The position numbers and the translations under genes are program-made. From JACRLW01 sp046349595 (GTDB taxonomy: Bacteria; Planctomycetota; UBA1135; UBA2386), in contig JAXMCA010000003.1 of the NCBI GenBank assembly GCA_046349595.1, positions 62,001 through 126,000 on the forward strand: a DNA stretch of 64,000 bases, given 5' to 3'. Below, piece by piece: positions 26,581 to 36,553 of the stretch (position 1 is its first letter; every line of letters begins with the position of its first letter). The notes beneath the pieces were generated by a model. That model ran no database searches. It saw nothing but the letters and a program-made list of their open reading frames with translations, and had not been told where the DNA came from.

Positions 26581-29500
26581 GACTTGTGCTCCGCCCTGCT
26601 GGAGGTCCGGTCGTGCAGTTGCTCGCGCGCGGACGCCTTGACCGCCCGGCTGTAGTGCAGGGCGTTCCAGCGCACGCCGTCGAAGGCGGCACGCTTCGGA
26701 GCGAGATAGTCTAGCTGGTGTGTCGGCTCTTCCGGGTTGCAGCACCAGAACCAGGGGAACTGCTCCCGTGGGCGCAGCTTCTCCGGTTCCTTGCCACGGT
26801 CCTTGGTCCACTTGACGCTGACCTTGCTGCGCAGGACGCCGGCACCCTTCCCCTTGACGTCCTTGGCGAACACGAAGGGGCGGATGTTGAGGCGCACCCC
26901 GTCGTTGATGTCCGGCTCCCAGCCGAGCGGTTGCTCGTGCAGCGGTTTCCACCGCACGAACAGGTCGTACGGGGAGTCGCCGTGGAGGATTTTCTTCAGC
27001 TCCTCCTGCAGTTCGAGGGCAGCGGCGAGGCGCGCCTCGGCGCCGGACTCGCCGGCCTTCACGTCGGCGCGCTGGCGTTCGACCCAGTCGTTGAGGTAGG
27101 TGAAGGTCAGCAGGTCGAGGGTGCGACGCCCTTCGCCGTTCGGGCCCGCGAGCTTGTGGTAGTTGACGAGGGCGTGGAAGCCGTCCGACCTGCCGTCCCA
27201 GATGTGCCAGACGAACGGGCGGTCGTGGAACAGCTTGCAGTGCGCCGCGAAGAACTCGTCGCGCAGCCAGGACTCGAGCGACTCGGCAGGCTTGCCGTCG
27301 CCAGCGGCCGCGCTGAGCAGGCGACGTTCGAAGTCGGATTGCCAGCGCGGACCGAAGGCCAACTGCAGCAGCTCGCGTAGACGATCGGCGGCGGAGGATT
27401 CGCCCCGGATCGGGTTGAGGCAGGCGATGCCGTCCCGGTCAGCGAGACGTACGAGTTCCTGACTACGGTTCGTCCACGCACGCTGTGCGGTGTCGAGACG
27501 CATCATCGCGTCGAGTTCGGCCGGCCAGCGAAAGCCGAGCAGGCGCACAGTCGCGACCTGAAGCACGTCAGTGAGGTTCGGCGTGCGGCAGATCAGGGAC
27601 CGGTGTCCTGGGCCGGCGATGTCGGGGACTCCGAGCGGAGAGTTGTCGATGCCACCGGCGGCGGTCATGCCGGCGGGATGGCCGTGGAATAGCCACTGCG
27701 TCGGGTCGTTGGTCTGCGGCTCGGGGAGGCCGTGGGGGTACTGCTCGGCAGCGACTCGTTGCCAGTGATTGAGGTCAAAGGGGACCTTAACGAGAGTCGC
27801 GTTCGTGACGTTGAGCTTCTGGTCCAAGCGACGCACAGCGACGGCGTAGTCCCTGGAAGTGCAGTAGCACCAGAGCGCGGTCAGAACCGCGTCTGAGGTC
27901 GGAACGACGGTCGCCGTGTTGTTGTCGTAGAGCTCGCCCGCGTACAAGGTGCAAGGCAGGGCACCGACTTGTGAGACGGCAACGCCCTGACGCCCGTAGG
28001 CGGAGTTCTCTGTACCCGGGCGCAACATACCACCCCCCTGTGTCGACCAATCGATCGCGTGCTCCCGTCCGCCAAAATGGATTGTCGTCTCCACGGTGCT
28101 CTGTTGGAAACGCCAAGCGCTGCACGCCAAGACCCCAACCTCCCACCACTTGCGAATCCACCTGTCAACATCTCCGCTAACAATGCCGCGCATGCTGATG
28201 CAGTGCCGGCTCAGCTGACTTAGCGAGGAGGGTCGAGCGGTCGTGATCCGACTGTCCGGGTTGGAGTGTTGTTCATGCTGCTTCAAGAGCAGCACCGCAC
28301 CATCAACCTCGCCCTGGTCGTCGTCCTCAACCCGCTCGCCATCGACCTGCCTATCGTCGAATTCAGCCGCGGGCCCGAGCTCAAACACGGCATCCCCACG
28401 CGATGCCACCTCGGCGGCGACGCCATCACCTCGAAGCCACGCCGCCTTCTCATCGGGGAGGACGACTCGGTCGCCGCGATTCGTCGAGACATTGATCGCG
28501 AACATGCACGCCTCGTCGCTCGGGGGTTGCGCCTCAAGCAGGAGAAGTACGGTTCTTGGTCCCCTCACGCCGAAACTCCGCCATGCCTCCTCACCGAGTT
28601 TTGCAAGCCCCAACACGAGCCTGTTCGAAAGAAGATGGTGACGAAGGCGGCTATAGCGCGCAAGAAAGAGCCAGTTCTGCGGCGTTACCACCGCCATCGT
28701 GCCACTCTTCCCGAGCCATCCGAACCCGCGCTGCACGAACACGGTTGCAAGGTCCGCCTTCGCATCCGGGTACTGCTTCTCCGCGAACTCCTTAAGCACT
28801 TCGCCCTGCGCCCCGCGCCCGAGGTACGGCACGTTTGTCGCGACTAGCGTGAAGGTTTGCGCCAGGATCGCCGCCGCCTTCGCCATCCCCTGCGCGGCGA
28901 CCGCCTGCTCCTGCGCGTCGTCGCCCGCACTCGCCGCCTCCAGCACGCGCGCGAACAGCGGCTCGATCGCAACGAAGTCAGCCTCGAACATCGTTCTGAC
29001 CGAAAGCCGCGGGTCGATCAACGAGCCGAGTTCCGGCGCCCTTTGGAACTGCACGTACAGATCCTCGAGCGCGTTGCGCAGCGGCATGGACAGCGGCGAC
29101 TCCGCCATTTCCTCCATGCCGCGCGCGACCACCATGCTCTCTTGCGCCGCCTCCTCCGCGAGCTCAAGCCACTGCTCCTTCGTGCCCGACGGTCCGACTC
29201 CGCAGCAAGCCACGTGCAACTGCGGCAGCGCGATGACCGCCCCCGCCTGCCGCCACGCCGCCATCGCCAGCGCAAACGCAGCGATCTGTACACATCGCGC
29301 ATCCAGCTCGAGCCCGAACAGATTGTCGCGCAGCACGGCCTCCGCCGCTTCCGCCGGCGACAGCGCCTCTTCGTGTCGCCGCAGCGCCGACAGTAGCTCG
29401 AAGCCCGCGACCACGAAGTGCCCGCTGCCGCAGCAGGGATCCAGCATGCGGATCTCCCTCGCCACCCGGGGCCAGCCCTCGAACGTCCCCGCAGCAGGTC

Positions 29501-30344
29501 GCCACGATTTATCGTCGCCCTCGCGCACGAAGCGCAAGTAGTCGAACGCGTAGCCGGGAAGCGCCACCGCCGCGCGCAGCTCCGCCTCGCTCTGCGCCGA
29601 CTCCGCCAGCTCCGGCCGCTCCGCCAGTACCCTTCCCGCGTGCCACGCCCCGAGCGTGTTGTGCAACAGGAACTGCACCATGTACGGCTCGGTGAACAGT
29701 TGCGTCACCGCCGGCAGCGTCTCGCCGGAGATCTTCTCGCCGCTCTTCACGCGCGCGTTGACCGCGTCCTTCTCGGCACTCTGCCAGAACTGGTAAGTCC
29801 AGCCGAGCGCGTCGTCGGCGTGGAACACCACCGCGGCGAGCCCGGCGACGAGCTGCTGCAGCTTCTGCGTCATCTCCGGCGGCAGCGGCACCTGCAGCAC
29901 CGGATCGTCCAGCCGGAAGATCTGCGGCAGCATCCGCTGCGCGAACTGCGCCGCCATCGACCACGGGTCAACACCCCGCTCGCGCGCGAGGTCCTCGACG
30001 TCCTCCAGCGACACTGGTACCTGATTGCTCGGCTCGATCAGGAAGCCGTTCTCGGCCAGGAACCGCGCGAACAGCATGCGATGCCAGTGCTCGTACGCGA
30101 CCTCGCGCACGAGCCGATCGATCGACTGCCCACCCCTGTCGTCGCGCCGATCGCCGAACTGCCGTCCGTGCGCGCGCAGCCGGTTGCGCAGCTTGCGCTG
30201 GTCCACGGTCATTGAACCGTGCGGTTCGTGGTGGTGCACCGCGAGCGCCTCGAGCGACTTCCTGGCCCCGGGCTCGGCGATCTTGCGCGCTTCGACGACG
30301 GCTTTCTCGAGCTGCTTGCGGAGGTCTGGTGCGAGTGAGGCCAT
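26577..30344 (-). CDS. pglX: BREX adenine-specific DNA methyltransferase PglX (BrxX)
   Basis: A 1255-aa protein with the length and layout of type 1 PglX. It has an N-terminal helical domain (REVAYEHWHRMLFARFLAENGFLI), the SAM-binding motif I DPCCGSGHF at about 302-310, LFGLELDARCVQIAAFALAMAAW, motif IV at about 504-507, then a large target-recognition region and C-terminal domain. PglX methylates one adenine in a non-palindromic site, marking host DNA so that BREX attacks only unmodified phage. Motif IV reads NVPY, not the usual NPPY. The part around 27,700-28,700 is visibly poorer in GC than the flanks, in the region expected to set sequence specificity. ATG at 30,344 is chosen for AGGTG just upstream; GTG at 30,350 is possible. 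Confidence 0.93.
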   Translation of the reverse strand: MASLAPDLRKQLEKAVVEARKIAEPGARKSLEALAVHHHEPHGSMTVDQRKLRNRLRAHGRQFGDRRDDRGGQSIDRLVREVAYEHWHRMLFARFLAENGFLIEPSNQVPVSLEDVEDLARERGVDPWSMAAQFAQRMLPQIFRLDDPVLQVPLPPEMTQKLQQLVAGLAAVVFHADDALGWTYQFWQSAEKDAVNARVKSGEKISGETLPAVTQLFTEPYMVQFLLHNTLGAWHAGRVLAERPELAESAQSEAELRAAVALPGYAFDYLRFVREGDDKSWRPAAGTFEGWPRVAREIRMLDPCCGSGHFVVAGFELLSALRRHEEALSPAEAAEAVLRDNLFGLELDARCVQIAAFALAMAAWRQAGAVIALPQLHVACCGVGPSGTKEQWLELAEEAAQESMVVARGMEEMAESPLSMPLRNALEDLYVQFQRAPELGSLIDPRLSVRTMFEADFVAIEPLFARVLEAASAGDDAQEQAVAAQGMAKAAAILAQTFTLVATNVPYLGRGAQGEVLKEFAEKQYPDAKADLATVFVQRGFGWLGKSGTMAVVTPQNWLFLARYSRLRHHLLSNRLVLGLAKLGEEAWRSFGVRGPRTVLLLLEAQPPSDEACMFAINVSTNRGDRVVLPDEKAAWLRGDGVAAEVASRGDAVFELGPAAEFDDRQVDGERVEDDDQGEVDGAVLLLKQHEQHSNPDSRITTARPSSLSQLSRHCISMRGIVSGDVDRWIRKWWEVGVLACSAWRFQQSTVETTIHFGGREHAIDWSTQGGGMLRPGTENSAYGRQGVAVSQVGALPCTLYAGELYDNNTATVVPTSDAVLTALWCYCTSRDYAVAVRRLDQKLNVTNATLVKVPFDLNHWQRVAAEQYPHGLPEPQTNDPTQWLFHGHPAGMTAAGGIDNSPLGVPDIAGPGHRSLICRTPNLTDVLQVATVRLLGFRWPAELDAMMRLDTAQRAWTNRSQELVRLADRDGIACLNPIRGESSAADRLRELLQLAFGPRWQSDFERRLLSAAAGDGKPAESLESWLRDEFFAAHCKLFHDRPFVWHIWDGRSDGFHALVNYHKLAGPNGEGRRTLDLLTFTYLNDWVERQRADVKAGESGAEARLAAALELQEELKKILHGDSPYDLFVRWKPLHEQPLGWEPDINDGVRLNIRPFVFAKDVKGKGAGVLRSKVSVKWTKDRGKEPEKLRPREQFPWFWCCNPEEPTHQLDYLAPKRAAFDGVRWNALHYSRAVKASAREQLHDRTSSRAEHKS

Positions 30345-30350
30345 GGTCAC

Positions 30351-32867
30351 CTACCGGCCGAGGTAGTCCTTCACGAATCGATCGATGTCCCCACACGCGT
30401 GCACCATCTCGCTGCTGCTCGGCGGGGAGTTGTCGTGACAAGCTCGGTTCACTGCGGCCTTGAACGCCTCGAACTTGCCGGGATGCGAAGGATCCCGGTC
30501 CAGCATCGGAGCGATGCGAGGAAACAGCCACTCGAGAGTCTTCCCGTCGTACTCGCTGATCTCCGCTCCGATTCCGCCGTTCGATCGGCGGTCCTCGACG
30601 AGCAGCTCCTTACAGAATCGCTCGCCGGCATCGCGCAGATGCAGTCCACAGCTCTTCCGATTGTCGGGATGCCCGCTACGTGCCAGCGACCGCGCCCTGC
30701 CGATCTTAGCCTTGAGCGCGTCGCTCGTGGCCTCGATGGCGGTTCCTTCGGCAGCGGAATCAACCAACAACTGAGCCTGGCTGATGTTGGCATGCCTGTA
30801 TCGGGACTCGAGCTCCCCCCACGTCGGATGACTCTGCGTGAGGATCACGACCTGCATCGGGATCCCGAGGATCGCCTCCAGTACTTCGGTATGGAAGTGG
30901 ACGCGGTAGTCCTCGTCGCTCGAGAGCACCGGGTCGTCGAGCAGGATGAACCCGCACGCCTCGTGTTCCGCACGGGCCAGGAACAGCGCCAGACCGAGGC
31001 AGTGAATCTGCGACTGGCTGAACACCGCGATCGCGTCGCGCAGCTTCGGCGCCAATCGATCCTCGTGCGGCGACAGTCCGACCTTGATGTCGATCGTGCG
31101 TTTCGCCCCCTTCCGGGGCTTCACAGTCTCGAAGAACGTCGCCTCACCGGGCCGCAGCCGCTCCCACCATGCCTGCACGAGGCTGCTGTACTCACCAAAC
31201 TTGTCCTCCAGCACTCTTTCCTTGGCGCCGTCGATCTCGCGGACAGTCTTCTCGATCTCCTTCCTCACCGATTCGCGCGCAGCACGATCGGTGACGGCCG
31301 TGTGCAGCCCCCCAGGATCCGAAGCGAGGTCGATCAAGTCCTGCCAACCCCTGGTGTCGGCCCGCACATCCAACACGGCCTCCAGCCCCTCGCGGAGCGG
31401 AGCAACCTGGGCCTCGTAGCTGCGGCTCGAATCGCGCAGCTCGGAGTAGTGCCCGGCGAGCCCCGAGACCGCCCGGATGATCCTGTCCGAATCGTCGAGG
31501 TTGGCGAGATCCGACGTCTGCCCCTCCAATAGCGCGACAACCCGCTCGGCTTCCGAACGAAGTCTGGTCACCGCGCGCAGCAGCGGACGGATCACGGCCA
31601 GCCACGGACGGGTCTTGTCCTCCCTGCCCGCTCCGAGGAGATCACGCATTCGGACCGTCGAGAAACCCTCTGCCCTGCGTTGTCCGCGTTCGGTCGTCAC
31701 GACCTTAGGCAACGCGGCCGCAGCCGTCCGCGCCAGACCACGCACGGATGTTGTGATCCGTGTCAGAGCGTCCCGCGCCGCGCGCTCCGCAGACGTGAAT
31801 GCCCTGGACCGCTGTACCTGCTCGCGAAGGAACACGATGCGTGCCGGCGTGAGGGACGACTTCGCATCGCACAACGGACAGTCGAGATTTCCCGTCGCGG
31901 TCTCGACCTCTGGCAACCGGAGGGCCTGCTCGAACAGCGTGACGAGTTGCTGGACCCGCCTCTCGGTCTTGGCACGCTCCAGAACGAAGTCCCGAACCGG
32001 ATCCCACTCCCGTTCATCCGGGCCGGACCACGCACCGGGTTCCGTGCGATCGAGCATATGCACAGGGAGTGCCTTGCGACGCCGGTCCGCCAGGGTGGTC
32101 TCGACCTGTGCGATTCGCTCCGGGAGCCCGTCCGCAACCGCCTGCCCCGTCTCCTCGAGAAGCAATCGCGCTGCGTCTGAGAGAACCGCTTCAACAGTAG
32201 CCACATCGGCGGTGCCGCCGCGCAGCCTCGCCAGCTCCTTGCCGAAGGGCATGATGCCGGCGCACGTCTCGAGCTTGGTCAACAGTGGCGTCTTGACACC
32301 ATCGCCGGTCGACAGCGCCGCAACCGCGTTGCGAAAGCGATCGAGATCCGTCAGCTCGAGGATCGCCTTGAAGTAGGTCGCGCGCTCCTGAGGTCCGGCG
32401 GTGAACAGGTAGCCCAAAGTGTGCTGGGCGAGGACCGGTGCTTCGAGCGGAGGCTGGGACAACACGATCCCCAGCGCCGTGAGTCCCTGGGCACCGGTTT
32501 CGACGCCGTCGATCTCCAACCGCGACGCACAGTCTTGCCGCTTCCCGTAGTCCCGAGTCAGCGTACGTTTGACCTCGTGCACCTTGCCATCGGCGGTGAG
32601 GATGCGTGCGACCACGTAGGCATCCTCGGCTTCCGCGAGGTGCGCGTTGCGCAACGCGTCCGCGAACTCGTCCTGGGTGCTGGCCATCAGCTCCCGACGA
32701 GCGATCCGGCCGGTCAGCAGGAACTCCAGCGCTTCGGCCAGGCTCGTCTTGCCCTTGCTGTTAGGCCCCCACACGACGGCGATGTCGCTCGGCAGATTCA
32801 GGGTCTGCTCGGCAGCTCCGAAGGCGCGAAAGCCCCGAACCGACAGCGATCTGAGTCTAGGTGCCAC
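30351..32867 (-). CDS. SMC/RecF-like ATPase with zinc-hook CxxC, inserted in the BREX operon
   Basis: An 838-aa ABC-type ATPase of the RecF/SbcC/SMC class. The N-terminus (LRSLSVRGFRAFGAAEQTLNL) leads to Walker A GPNSKGKT at 34-41. A helical region surrounds one CPLC motif at 330-333, like a Rad50 zinc hook. The C-terminal half has the signature-like VFSQSQIHCLGLALFLA (615-631), Walker B FILLDD (640-645) and a D-loop/H-loop region (LSSDEDYRVHFH, VVILTQSH). Such proteins bind or cut DNA ends, often with a nuclease partner; no nuclease domain is seen here. The GTG start lies inside the 77-aa upstream gene (11-base overlap), and the stop is 6 bases before pglX. This gene is not part of the standard type 1 BREX set. 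Confidence 0.87.
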   Translation of the reverse strand: MAPRLRSLSVRGFRAFGAAEQTLNLPSDIAVVWGPNSKGKTSLAEALEFLLTGRIARRELMASTQDEFADALRNAHLAEAEDAYVVARILTADGKVHEVKRTLTRDYGKRQDCASRLEIDGVETGAQGLTALGIVLSQPPLEAPVLAQHTLGYLFTAGPQERATYFKAILELTDLDRFRNAVAALSTGDGVKTPLLTKLETCAGIMPFGKELARLRGGTADVATVEAVLSDAARLLLEETGQAVADGLPERIAQVETTLADRRRKALPVHMLDRTEPGAWSGPDEREWDPVRDFVLERAKTERRVQQLVTLFEQALRLPEVETATGNLDCPLCDAKSSLTPARIVFLREQVQRSRAFTSAERAARDALTRITTSVRGLARTAAAALPKVVTTERGQRRAEGFSTVRMRDLLGAGREDKTRPWLAVIRPLLRAVTRLRSEAERVVALLEGQTSDLANLDDSDRIIRAVSGLAGHYSELRDSSRSYEAQVAPLREGLEAVLDVRADTRGWQDLIDLASDPGGLHTAVTDRAARESVRKEIEKTVREIDGAKERVLEDKFGEYSSLVQAWWERLRPGEATFFETVKPRKGAKRTIDIKVGLSPHEDRLAPKLRDAIAVFSQSQIHCLGLALFLARAEHEACGFILLDDPVLSSDEDYRVHFHTEVLEAILGIPMQVVILTQSHPTWGELESRYRHANISQAQLLVDSAAEGTAIEATSDALKAKIGRARSLARSGHPDNRKSCGLHLRDAGERFCKELLVEDRRSNGGIGAEISEYDGKTLEWLFPRIAPMLDRDPSHPGKFEAFKAAVNRACHDNSPPSSSEMVHACGDIDRFVKDYLGR

Positions 32868-33090
32868 CGAGCGCCTCGCTTGCAGCGCGAAGATGCTGCT
32901 CGATGACGGCGCGCATCGCTTCCGTCTCCAGTCCCGGTTGCGCTTCTGTGTAGGCCGTCGCGAGTTCAGCCGCCAAGGAGCCGACCTTCAAGTGCCCGAG
33001 GAGTCGGCCCAGGTTGTCCAGCGGCCGCGCGGCGCCAGCTTCCGCCGCGGATCCACGGTCGGGCTCGAGATTTGATGTCGCTGATGTCAT
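32857..33090 (-). CDS. Small protein coupled to the SMC-like ATPase
   Basis: A 77-aa acidic protein, largely helical in appearance (ELATAYTEAQPGLETEAMRAVIEQHLRAASEAL). No family is recognised. It is supported as a gene by its place: 10 bases after brxC and overlapping the ATPase gene by 11 bases, with the same strand and operon spacing as its neighbours. It may be an adaptor or regulator of the ATPase. Confidence 0.65.
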   Translation of the reverse strand: MTSATSNLEPDRGSAAEAGAARPLDNLGRLLGHLKVGSLAAELATAYTEAQPGLETEAMRAVIEQHLRAASEALGGT

Positions 33091-33100
33091 CGGTTCCGCA

Positions 33101-36100
33101 TCACCCCACGATCACCGGCCCCTGCTTCACCTCGTCGAGCAGCCGCTGCCGCTGCTCTTCGACCCACGCACGCACCTCGTCCGCGCTCACCAAGGTCGCC
33201 GGCCGCAGCGCGACCCGTCGCGCTTTCGGCTCGAGCTTCTTGGCGGCGTCCTCCAGGACCTGGCGGACCTTCTCCGGCACAGCGCCCACGGCATCGAACC
33301 GCGCACGCAGGGATTGCCGTTCCAACTCGGCCAGCAGGTCGTGATCCGTCTTGAGGCTGGGGGCGATGGGCGCGAGCAGGCCGCGCTGCTGCAAGATCGC
33401 CGTTCTGCCCGCATCGTCCAACCTCTCCCAATTGGCGTCACCGGCGAGAGCATTCTCCGCGTCGCGGTACGCCTGATCGAACGCGGCTCGCTGTTCGGTG
33501 ACGGCCGCGCGCAGTGCGGCGGTGAGCCTGGCCAAGAGCGACGGAACCGGGTCCGCACCACTGAGCAACGAGCGCTGCTCGCGGATCGCCGCGATCTCGG
33601 GCGCGATCTCCTCGGCGATCGGCAACGCATCCGCGTGGCGCAACATCGACACGAGCAGCTCCCACCCGGGCAGCCGCTGCTCTGCCTCCTTGCGCAGACC
33701 CTGGGACTCGGCGATGACCGCCTCGAGTTGGACCCTCTGCTTGAGGATCGCATCGAGCTGCGCCGTGCCGGCCTCGGCCTTCAGGTCGTCGAGCCACTTT
33801 GTGTTCGGTCGCGCCGGCAGCGGGGGCCCACCCGCGGCAGCCTCGACGAGCCGCTGCAGCTCGGCGAGGAACTCGCGGGCCTTCTGCTCCTCCTCGCCGT
33901 TCTTGCACGCGACCTGGAGCTTCTGGAACAGCCCCCGCAGGGCCAGCTTGTCCTCGGTGCCGAGCTTGACCTTTTCGAGCCGGAACTCGGCGCTCTGGAT
34001 CTTGGCCTGGTCGAGCTGGCCGGGTCCGAGCACCTGGCCGTTGAGCACCGCACGCAGCGTTCCCGAGCGGTGCATCGCGATCAGCGCCGCGTCGATCGCG
34101 TCCTGCGGCCAGCCGTAGGGCGGCGCCTTCAGCTCGCGGCGCACGTCGGTGCCGCGCTTGCTGTTGACCAGCAGCCCCTGCACCTCGCGCGCCACCGGGT
34201 GATCCTCGACCGCGCGCTCCCAGCCGAGCAGGCGGAACGGGCGGTCCGACCCGGTGCGAGCCTGCTCGACCGCGGCACCCCATGCCTTGAGGTCGGCGTC
34301 GACGTCCGCGAAGCGGGGATACAGACGGGCGAGCGATGCCTGCGCCGCCGTCTCGAGCTTCTGCTGCAGCGATTCGCCGAACACCTCGCTGCCGCCACCC
34401 TGCAGGACCCTTGCCGCCGCGAGCAGATCCTGCACGAGGCTGTTGCGCGCGAGCTCGGCGGTGCGTTGCCGGCTCAGCATCGAGTCACGGGCCTGCTGGC
34501 CCTCGGGCGACGAAGGCACGCCCTTCTCCGCGATGATCTGCCTGGCGGCCTCGAACTCGGCGATGCGCGTCCGCAGGTCCTCCCCGCGCTTCGGGAGCTG
34601 CACGTGCACGACCGGATCCTTGGCACTGCGGCGGCGCGCGGCGTCCTCGACCTCCCGGTTGGTCTTCTGGTCGCGCAGCCAGACCGTCACCTGATCGCTC
34701 GGGCGCGGCTCGTCGTCGGCGTCAGCATGCAGGACGAGCGAGCGCTTCTGCCTGGCCTGACCGTGCAGCAGGCGGATCCCGCCGAGCACGTCCTGCACCG
34801 CGGAGCCGATCACCTGTTCGCGCAGGCGATAGAGGTCGGCGTCGCGCTGCAGCAGCGCACCGACGCGCTCGCGGTAGGCGCGCTCCCACTCCGCGCCCTC
34901 GGTCGTCTGCAGGAAGTACTCGTCGTCGACCTGCATCAGCGTGCCAAGCGCCGCCAGGTCCGCCAACTCCGTGGCGATCCTCTGCCGCAGCGGGCCGCTG
35001 TCCACGTCGACGTTTGGAATCAGCAGGTCCGCCAGGATGCGCGCGCTTGCCCGAACTCCAGTGTCGAGCGCCGCCTCGCGCGGCAGCTTGTTGATCAGGA
35101 ACACCAGCCCGCACAGGCGCTGGCGCAGCTTGCCCCGGTCGGTGCCGTCATCGAGGCCACGGATCTTGTTGTTGATCTCGTTGGGAAGCACGCCGCTGTT
35201 GACGAGGTCGGCCGCGATCGCGTCGAACAGCACGTCGGCCGTGATGACGGATCCGACCGGCGATTCGGCGACGCGCTGCAACGCGTCGTGCAGGATGCGG
35301 AGCTGGCTGCGGAGCTGGCTGTGGTTGCCGGCCTTGTCGACGGCGCGGAACGCCTCTTCCCAGAATCGGCGCCGCGTCGGCAGCAGCGGGTAGTCGAGGT
35401 CGCGCGTCTTCGAGTCTTCGCGTCGCTCTGCCAGCCGCGTGTCGAGCAGGTGCTTGCTGACCTCGCCGGCATTCTTGTCGAGGACCGCCGTAACCGCAGC
35501 GAGAGCACTCGGCTTCTTCTGCAGCAGGACCTTGCGTGTCACGACCTCGACATCCGCGTCGGAGAGCTGCGCGGTGATGCGGAAGCGATCACGCAGCTTG
35601 TGAAGCTGCGGCGTCGCCGTCAGCGCCGCCTGACCCGAGGCAACGAGCAGGATTCGGCTGTCGCACTGCTTGGCGATCGCTTCGGCGAGATCGACGACTG
35701 TCGTCGCACGAGTGTCGTCAGAACCGATGTACTGCTGCACCTCGTCGAGGACGAGAATCGTGTAGGGCAGGTCTCCGTCGTCGACGAGCGCCTGGCGCAG
35801 CGCCGCGAGGAACTCGGCGGTGCTGATGTCGGACTGGCGGTCGGGGAACTGCTCGCGGAGCACCTTGCGTGCTTCCCGCTCGTCCGACGCGAAGTTCGGA
35901 TCGCAGGCCAGCACCGCCCGTGCGATGACCGGGCTGACGTAGAGGTTGGTGAGCTCCCTGAGCCAGTCCTTCTTCGCCGACTCGACCGCTGCTCGCACCT
36001 TGTCGAGGAAGCCTTGCTCGCGCAACCAGAACGTGAACTGCGCCTGGGGGTAGCTCTCGGGCAGACCCTGCGAACGAAGCACGATCGACAGCACCGTCAA

Positions 36101-36553
36101 ACGCACGTCATCGGCGCGCCCCGAGGGCAGCGTGCCTGCCGCAGCCACGAGGCGGACCTTGCCGCGACGAGCGAGCGTGTCGAGTTCACGGAGCGAAGCC
36201 TGCACATCCACGGGCAAAGCGCGCACCAGCGAGCGCGCCGTCGTTCCGTCGGCGAACTCCGTGTCGACCCACAGATGCGCCAGCATCTTGAGCAGGTGCG
36301 ACTTGCCGCTGCCGTAGAACCCGCTGACCCAGGCCGCAACCTGGCTCGACTTGTCGACGTGCGTCAGGAAGCCACGCAGGATGCGGTCGATCGCCTCGCC
36401 GTACTGGCCGTCGCAGACGAAGGTCTCGAGCTCAGCGCGCAACTCCTGGGTCGATCGATCGTCGGGCTTGTCGACGATCCGGGCTTGGCCGGTGTTGGCC
36501 AGTGCCGATCGGCGCGGGTCGCGATCGAGCAGCTCGTGGATCTTCGCACTCAT
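33101..36553 (-). CDS. brxC: BREX P-loop ATPase BrxC
   Basis: A 1150-aa protein matching BrxC in length and motifs: an N-terminal MSAKIHELLDRDPRRSALANTGQARI region, Walker A GFYGSGKSHLLK at 78-89, and Walker B ILVLDEVQQYIG at about 266-277. The C-terminal half is long and helical with coiled-coil character. BrxC (PglY relative) is an essential BREX ATPase. ATG at 36,553 overlaps the brxB stop (ATGA), which fixes the start; the frame extends 118 codons upstream only as a shadow of brxB. The gene is followed 10 bases later by the 77-aa gene. Confidence 0.94.
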   Translation of the reverse strand: MSAKIHELLDRDPRRSALANTGQARIVDKPDDRSTQELRAELETFVCDGQYGEAIDRILRGFLTHVDKSSQVAAWVSGFYGSGKSHLLKMLAHLWVDTEFADGTTARSLVRALPVDVQASLRELDTLARRGKVRLVAAAGTLPSGRADDVRLTVLSIVLRSQGLPESYPQAQFTFWLREQGFLDKVRAAVESAKKDWLRELTNLYVSPVIARAVLACDPNFASDEREARKVLREQFPDRQSDISTAEFLAALRQALVDDGDLPYTILVLDEVQQYIGSDDTRATTVVDLAEAIAKQCDSRILLVASGQAALTATPQLHKLRDRFRITAQLSDADVEVVTRKVLLQKKPSALAAVTAVLDKNAGEVSKHLLDTRLAERREDSKTRDLDYPLLPTRRRFWEEAFRAVDKAGNHSQLRSQLRILHDALQRVAESPVGSVITADVLFDAIAADLVNSGVLPNEINNKIRGLDDGTDRGKLRQRLCGLVFLINKLPREAALDTGVRASARILADLLIPNVDVDSGPLRQRIATELADLAALGTLMQVDDEYFLQTTEGAEWERAYRERVGALLQRDADLYRLREQVIGSAVQDVLGGIRLLHGQARQKRSLVLHADADDEPRPSDQVTVWLRDQKTNREVEDAARRRSAKDPVVHVQLPKRGEDLRTRIAEFEAARQIIAEKGVPSSPEGQQARDSMLSRQRTAELARNSLVQDLLAAARVLQGGGSEVFGESLQQKLETAAQASLARLYPRFADVDADLKAWGAAVEQARTGSDRPFRLLGWERAVEDHPVAREVQGLLVNSKRGTDVRRELKAPPYGWPQDAIDAALIAMHRSGTLRAVLNGQVLGPGQLDQAKIQSAEFRLEKVKLGTEDKLALRGLFQKLQVACKNGEEEQKAREFLAELQRLVEAAAGGPPLPARPNTKWLDDLKAEAGTAQLDAILKQRVQLEAVIAESQGLRKEAEQRLPGWELLVSMLRHADALPIAEEIAPEIAAIREQRSLLSGADPVPSLLARLTAALRAAVTEQRAAFDQAYRDAENALAGDANWERLDDAGRTAILQQRGLLAPIAPSLKTDHDLLAELERQSLRARFDAVGAVPEKVRQVLEDAAKKLEPKARRVALRPATLVSADEVRAWVEEQRQRLLDEVKQGPVIVG

